Of a stretch of 64,000 bases of DNA, positions 62,801 through 64,000 are shown one piece after another. Both the position numbers and the translations under genes were made by a program. The notes below the pieces were generated by a model. The model saw only the letters and a program-made list of their open reading frames with translations. It made no database searches and was not told where the DNA came from. The stretch's first letter is position 1. Each line of letters starts with the position of its first letter. Source of the stretch: Halichondria panicea (lineage: Eukaryota; Porifera; Demospongiae; Suberitida; Halichondriidae); assembly GCF_963675165.1 (NCBI RefSeq), contig NC_087378.1, positions 3,011,525 to 3,075,524 of the forward strand. The letters run 5' to 3'.

Positions 62801-64000
62801 TTGAAGTTTGGTTGTCGAATAAAACTTGCACGTTGGCCATAGAGCTAGCTGGAGACACGGCTTTAATTCGAGGCACTTCATTACACATGTGCACTATTAC
62901 AGCCACGTGGATACTATTTGTTTTCTGCTGACTCTGCTGTGACCCTGCCCTAGTGTATGTCTGACCATGCACCACTACCGTTTTCAAAGCCTTGTCATTA
63001 TAGCGTTCAAATCTTATTTTCTTCTGCAGAGGTATAAATAACACATCTTGATTGTCCTGACAAGTTGTCCTAGCATAATACATTTTGTTCTGCCATCAAG
63101 TGATATTGGTCGGACACTAAATTACCCATGCAATGTCCTTAGTAATCTCTATATAAAAAAGGAGGATTTAGGGAAGATAAGGTAATGCTTAGCACATAAA
63201 ATAGAAGCTTACCTAGTCATCTTGTCACTCTGCTACATAGTTATATAAATATCTAGGCCTCCTCTTGTGCAATGAACAAAGACACATGGCTGTTATGAGA
63301 TCATTATTTTAGTGAGCATGCGCATCATAACTATGACCTTTGACCTTCAATCTTTGCACGCTAGGACACTATGACCGAGCAAGTAGCTAAATGGCTGGTC
63401 AAATAGGCTAATTGCTCGGAAATTGACCGATGACAGACTGTTATTTATACCTCTGTTCTGTACAGTTTAGGTAGTTAGCCGCTAGGCTCTTCCATGTTCA
63501 TGTACATACTGTATCATAACCTGCACGGTTGTGAGACGTAAAACTGACGAGGGTTTAGCACTTCAGTGCTTCAATATAGTAACTCTAGAGTACTAACTGC
63601 AACAATTGCCATCATAACTTTGACGCACCTTGATTCCATGTTCGCTGTAAAAGTCTGCAGTACCCAGACTTGCATAAAGGTTGAAATTCAAATGCTGCAA
63701 GATTCGTACAGATTCCAAGAACTCATTTTTAGCCTGAAGAAAACATATAAAAGTGTGTAAGCAAAATATAGACAAAGCTAGTCGTGATAGAGCATAATTA
63801 ACATACAGTATAGCGGATAATTTTCGCATGAAATACCAAAATTAAACATTCTAAATATTCGTACAGTTTAGTGGCGTAGAACCTATTGCGCATAATAATT
63901 TTTTCGGATCCCTTTCCCCGTTCTAATTAAAACAACAGAATAAATAAATTTTTTTACCATATAGAGGGACATGTCCGGGTTTTTTGAGGGCAGAGAAGCA
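47844..64000 (-). CDS. CAD: CAD (carbamoyl-phosphate synthase 2 / aspartate transcarbamoylase / dihydroorotase), C-terminal half; 5' part outside the window
   Basis: CAD carries the first steps of de novo pyrimidine synthesis in the cytosol, in the order GATase-CPSase-DHOase-ATCase. The window has the last CPSase exons and everything downstream to the stop TGA (47846-47844). Introns are GT-AG and phases agree at every junction checked. The protein ends [20 protein letters not shown]...LLASVLGYK, like the animal family ([20 protein letters not shown]..). Exon coordinates and active-site residues are in the three block entries. The gene overlaps many intronic mobile elements. Start and upstream regulation are not visible. 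Confidence 0.95.
48291..49570. repeat. CAD intron: large foldback plus two TACCGTATAGC elements
   Basis: The foldback (about 48556-49431) pairs GCATCCAGTCTAGAGAGTAG at the left with its complement at about 49405-49429, and pairs ATTCCAGCCGGTTCTCATTG (about 49021) with its complement at about 49286-49311. A short TACCGTATAGC palindrome lies inside the left arm (48758-48806). Another (49480-49548, TACCGTATAGCGGGTAATTT to CTATACGGTA) lies just outside. Confidence 0.8.
49731..50366. mobile_element. 636-bp element with CAAGGGCGTAT ends and 6-bp target duplication
   Basis: The left end CAAGGGCGTATGAAGAGAAG and right end CTTCTCTTCATACGCCCTTG are inverted repeats of about 40 bp including AGGGCATGCAACT. 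It is flanked by TACCAC at 49725-49730 and 50367-50372. The interior has no long plausible protein. A second element with the same ends is at 57344-57980. Confidence 0.8.
50500..50883. mobile_element. CAGGGGCGTAGCC element, non-autonomous
   Basis: Terminal inverted repeats CAGGGGCGTAGCCAGG and CCTGGCTACGCCCCTG are flanked by ATGTA (50495-50499 and 50884-50888). Subterminal GGGTGCT blocks and GGTGCTCGAGCACC are palindromic. It sits in the left arm of a foldback whose other arm ends near 51321. Ends of this type are common in hAT-like elements, but a 5-bp duplication is shorter than the 8 bp of hAT. A second copy is at 58421-58803. Confidence 0.75.
50884..51321. repeat. Foldback element split by the CAGGGGCG insertion
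   Basis: TAGCTAATTAAGGTCACTAA (50922) pairs with TTAGTGACCTTAATTAGCTA (51268). Further in, AAATTTTATTTTTGCC and AGAAGCAGAGATACAA pair with their complements at about 51126-51166. The outer ends GATGTACC...GAGGCTGGAATC and GGTTCCAGTCTCCTCCGG..GATGTAC also match. Confidence 0.75.
53338..53825 (-). repeat. Family A element in a CAD intron
   Basis: It runs from GATGAAAGCACCACAGGTGC to TTGCGCATGTGCACACTGAG. The shared blocks are more diverged than in other copies, and a G-run replaces the usual 'gcctcggtggag'. Confidence 0.8.
54312..55391 (-). other. CAD: inter-domain linker between DHOase and ATCase
   Basis: Exons (minus): 55391-55238 and 54487-54312. The first begins with the DHOase C-terminal [12 protein letters not shown] (family VPPGYGQDVR). 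It continues into a Pro/Ser/Thr-rich linker ([35 protein letters not shown]) and ends in [16 protein letters not shown] (family LVGQHILSVQQFTKDQ). In mammals this linker carries regulatory phosphorylation sites; here there are several Ser-Pro sites but none is proven. The intron between (54488-55237) has a 'gcgggtaatatcctcgaact' MITE remnant near 54720-54790 and no other recognised feature. Confidence 0.88.
55791..56731 (-). repeat. Family A element interrupted by a TACCGTATAT MITE
   Basis: Family A runs from AATGAAAGCACCGCAGGTCC to TTGCGCATGCGCACCGAGGC. It is split at CAGAACTAACTA / CTAAGTAGAGTAG by the element 56069-56445. Other copies read CTAACTACTAAGTAGAGTAG without a break. Confidence 0.85.
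56069..56445. mobile_element. Palindromic element TACCGTATATCTTTTAATTT, nested
   Basis: It begins TACCGTATATCTTTTAATTT and ends AAATTAGAAGATATACGGTA, with further inverted GTTCTAATTATTCCGGACA-like blocks inside. The host family A copy supplies the empty site, and comparison shows that only TA is duplicated. It has no coding capacity. Confidence 0.85.
57344..57980. mobile_element. 637-bp element with CAAGGGCGTAT ends and 6-bp target duplication
   Basis: It begins CAAGGGCGTATACAGAGAAG and ends CTTCTCTGTATACGCCCTTGG, flanked by TTTCAT at 57338-57343 and 57981-57986. The ends match 49731-50366, but the interior looks different; it carries its own inverted pair CATCCGACTTCGTAT (57396) / ATACGAAGTCGGATGAG (57912). 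Confidence 0.8.
57987..58891. other. Rest of the CAD intron, with a second CAGGGGCG-type element
   Basis: The element 58421-58803 (CAAGGGTGTATAGCCATGAT to CCCCGGCTACGCCCCTG) matches 50500-50883 through GAGGGCGCGAAGCGCCGAA and GGGTGCTCGAGCACC. A family A fragment (about 58205-58285) lies to its left. Confidence 0.7.
60148..60997. other. CAD intron with a perfect palindromic MITE
   Basis: The element 60777-60887 begins TACCGTATATGCTTGATCAG and ends TGATCAAGCATATACGGTA. The arms AGAGGCCGCTC.. / AGGCCT.. are inverted. The rest of the intron has a degraded family A fragment (about 60600-60770) and AT-rich sequence. Confidence 0.7.
61256..63628. other. CAD intron of 2.4 kb with a composite B/A element
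   Basis: The composite 62116-62955 is the main feature. A loose family B 3' end (GAGGGTTTAGCACTTCAGTG) lies at 63545-63575. The first 850 bp (61256-62100) hold nothing I recognise. Confidence 0.6.
62116..62955 (+). repeat. Composite: family B carrying family A, right end degraded
   Basis: Family B starts TCCGAGGCGCATGGGCGGCC and runs to CAAAGTATTAGTT. Family A follows (62222-62780, GTGCCTTGGTGTGCATGCGC to GCGATGCTTTCATTT). Family B resumes at AATAGTGACAAATTTTGATG. The junctions are the same as at 20117-21009. Confidence 0.8.

Larger units (their letters stand above)
55460..64000 (-). other. CAD: end of CPSase (MGS-like regulatory domain) and dihydroorotase domain
   Basis: Exons (minus): 64000(edge)-63958, 63733-63629, 61255-60998, 60147-59896, 59766-59602, 59375-59244, 59093-58892, 57095-56980 and 55675-55460. 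The CPSase regulatory part includes [20 protein letters not shown] and [20 protein letters not shown] (UTP/PRPP-binding region in mammals). DHOase closes carbamoyl aspartate to dihydroorotate. Metal and catalytic residues are all present: [16 protein letters not shown] (two His), the carboxylated Lys in LKMYLN, His in CVHAEG, His in [10 protein letters not shown], and Asp in CFATDHAPHT. The edge exon (..[12 protein letters not shown]) is assigned by frame and position only. Confidence 0.93.

Overview
The window looks like nuclear DNA of an animal with short intergenic distances and many small introns. The gene content (CAD fusion, BIG/ARFGEF, mitochondrial trifunctional protein alpha, COX5B, KCTD-like BTB protein, Ig-domain receptors) is metazoan. 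The compact, AT-rich layout, packed with small foldback elements, suggests an early-branching animal such as a demosponge. The species is an inference; the exon structures below are read directly from the sequence.

Layout. (1) 1-7.3 kb, minus strand: the signal-peptide exon of one Ig-type protein, cut by the window edge, and a complete four-exon Ig-domain receptor with a very long cytoplasmic tail. (2) 7.95-33.5 kb, plus strand: a 35-exon BIG1/BIG2 (ARFGEF) gene of 1,958 codons whose reading frame closes exactly. (3) 34.0-39.5 kb, minus strand: a four-exon COX5B gene of 129 codons, mostly a 5 kb intron full of mobile DNA. (4) 39.8-46.3 kb, plus strand: an 18-exon HADHA gene of 756 codons that shares a 267-bp divergent promoter region with COX5B. 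(5) 46.6-47.6 kb, plus strand: an intronless BTB/KCTD-like gene with one in-frame TGA. (6) 47.8 kb to the right edge, minus strand: the 3' half of CAD, covering the last part of the CPSase, the whole dihydroorotase, the linker and the whole aspartate transcarbamoylase. The glutaminase and most of the CPSase lie outside the window.

Functionally, COX5B and HADHA are two nuclear genes for mitochondrial energy metabolism, head to head around a DR1-type nuclear-receptor site and an E-box. CAD makes pyrimidines in the cytosol and BIG drives ARF activation at the trans-Golgi. The neighbours show no common pathway beyond the COX5B/HADHA pair.

Introns hold at least seven families of non-autonomous elements. 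Several are nested, so insertion sites and target duplications can be read directly: a family of about 500 bp (called A here), a family of about 590 bp ending in CTAG (B), many palindromic elements ending in TACCGTATA, pogo/Tigger-like elements, two 636-637-bp elements with 6-bp target duplications, CAGGGGCG elements, and large foldbacks. A broken Helitron replication-protein fragment is present at 36.4-37.0 kb.
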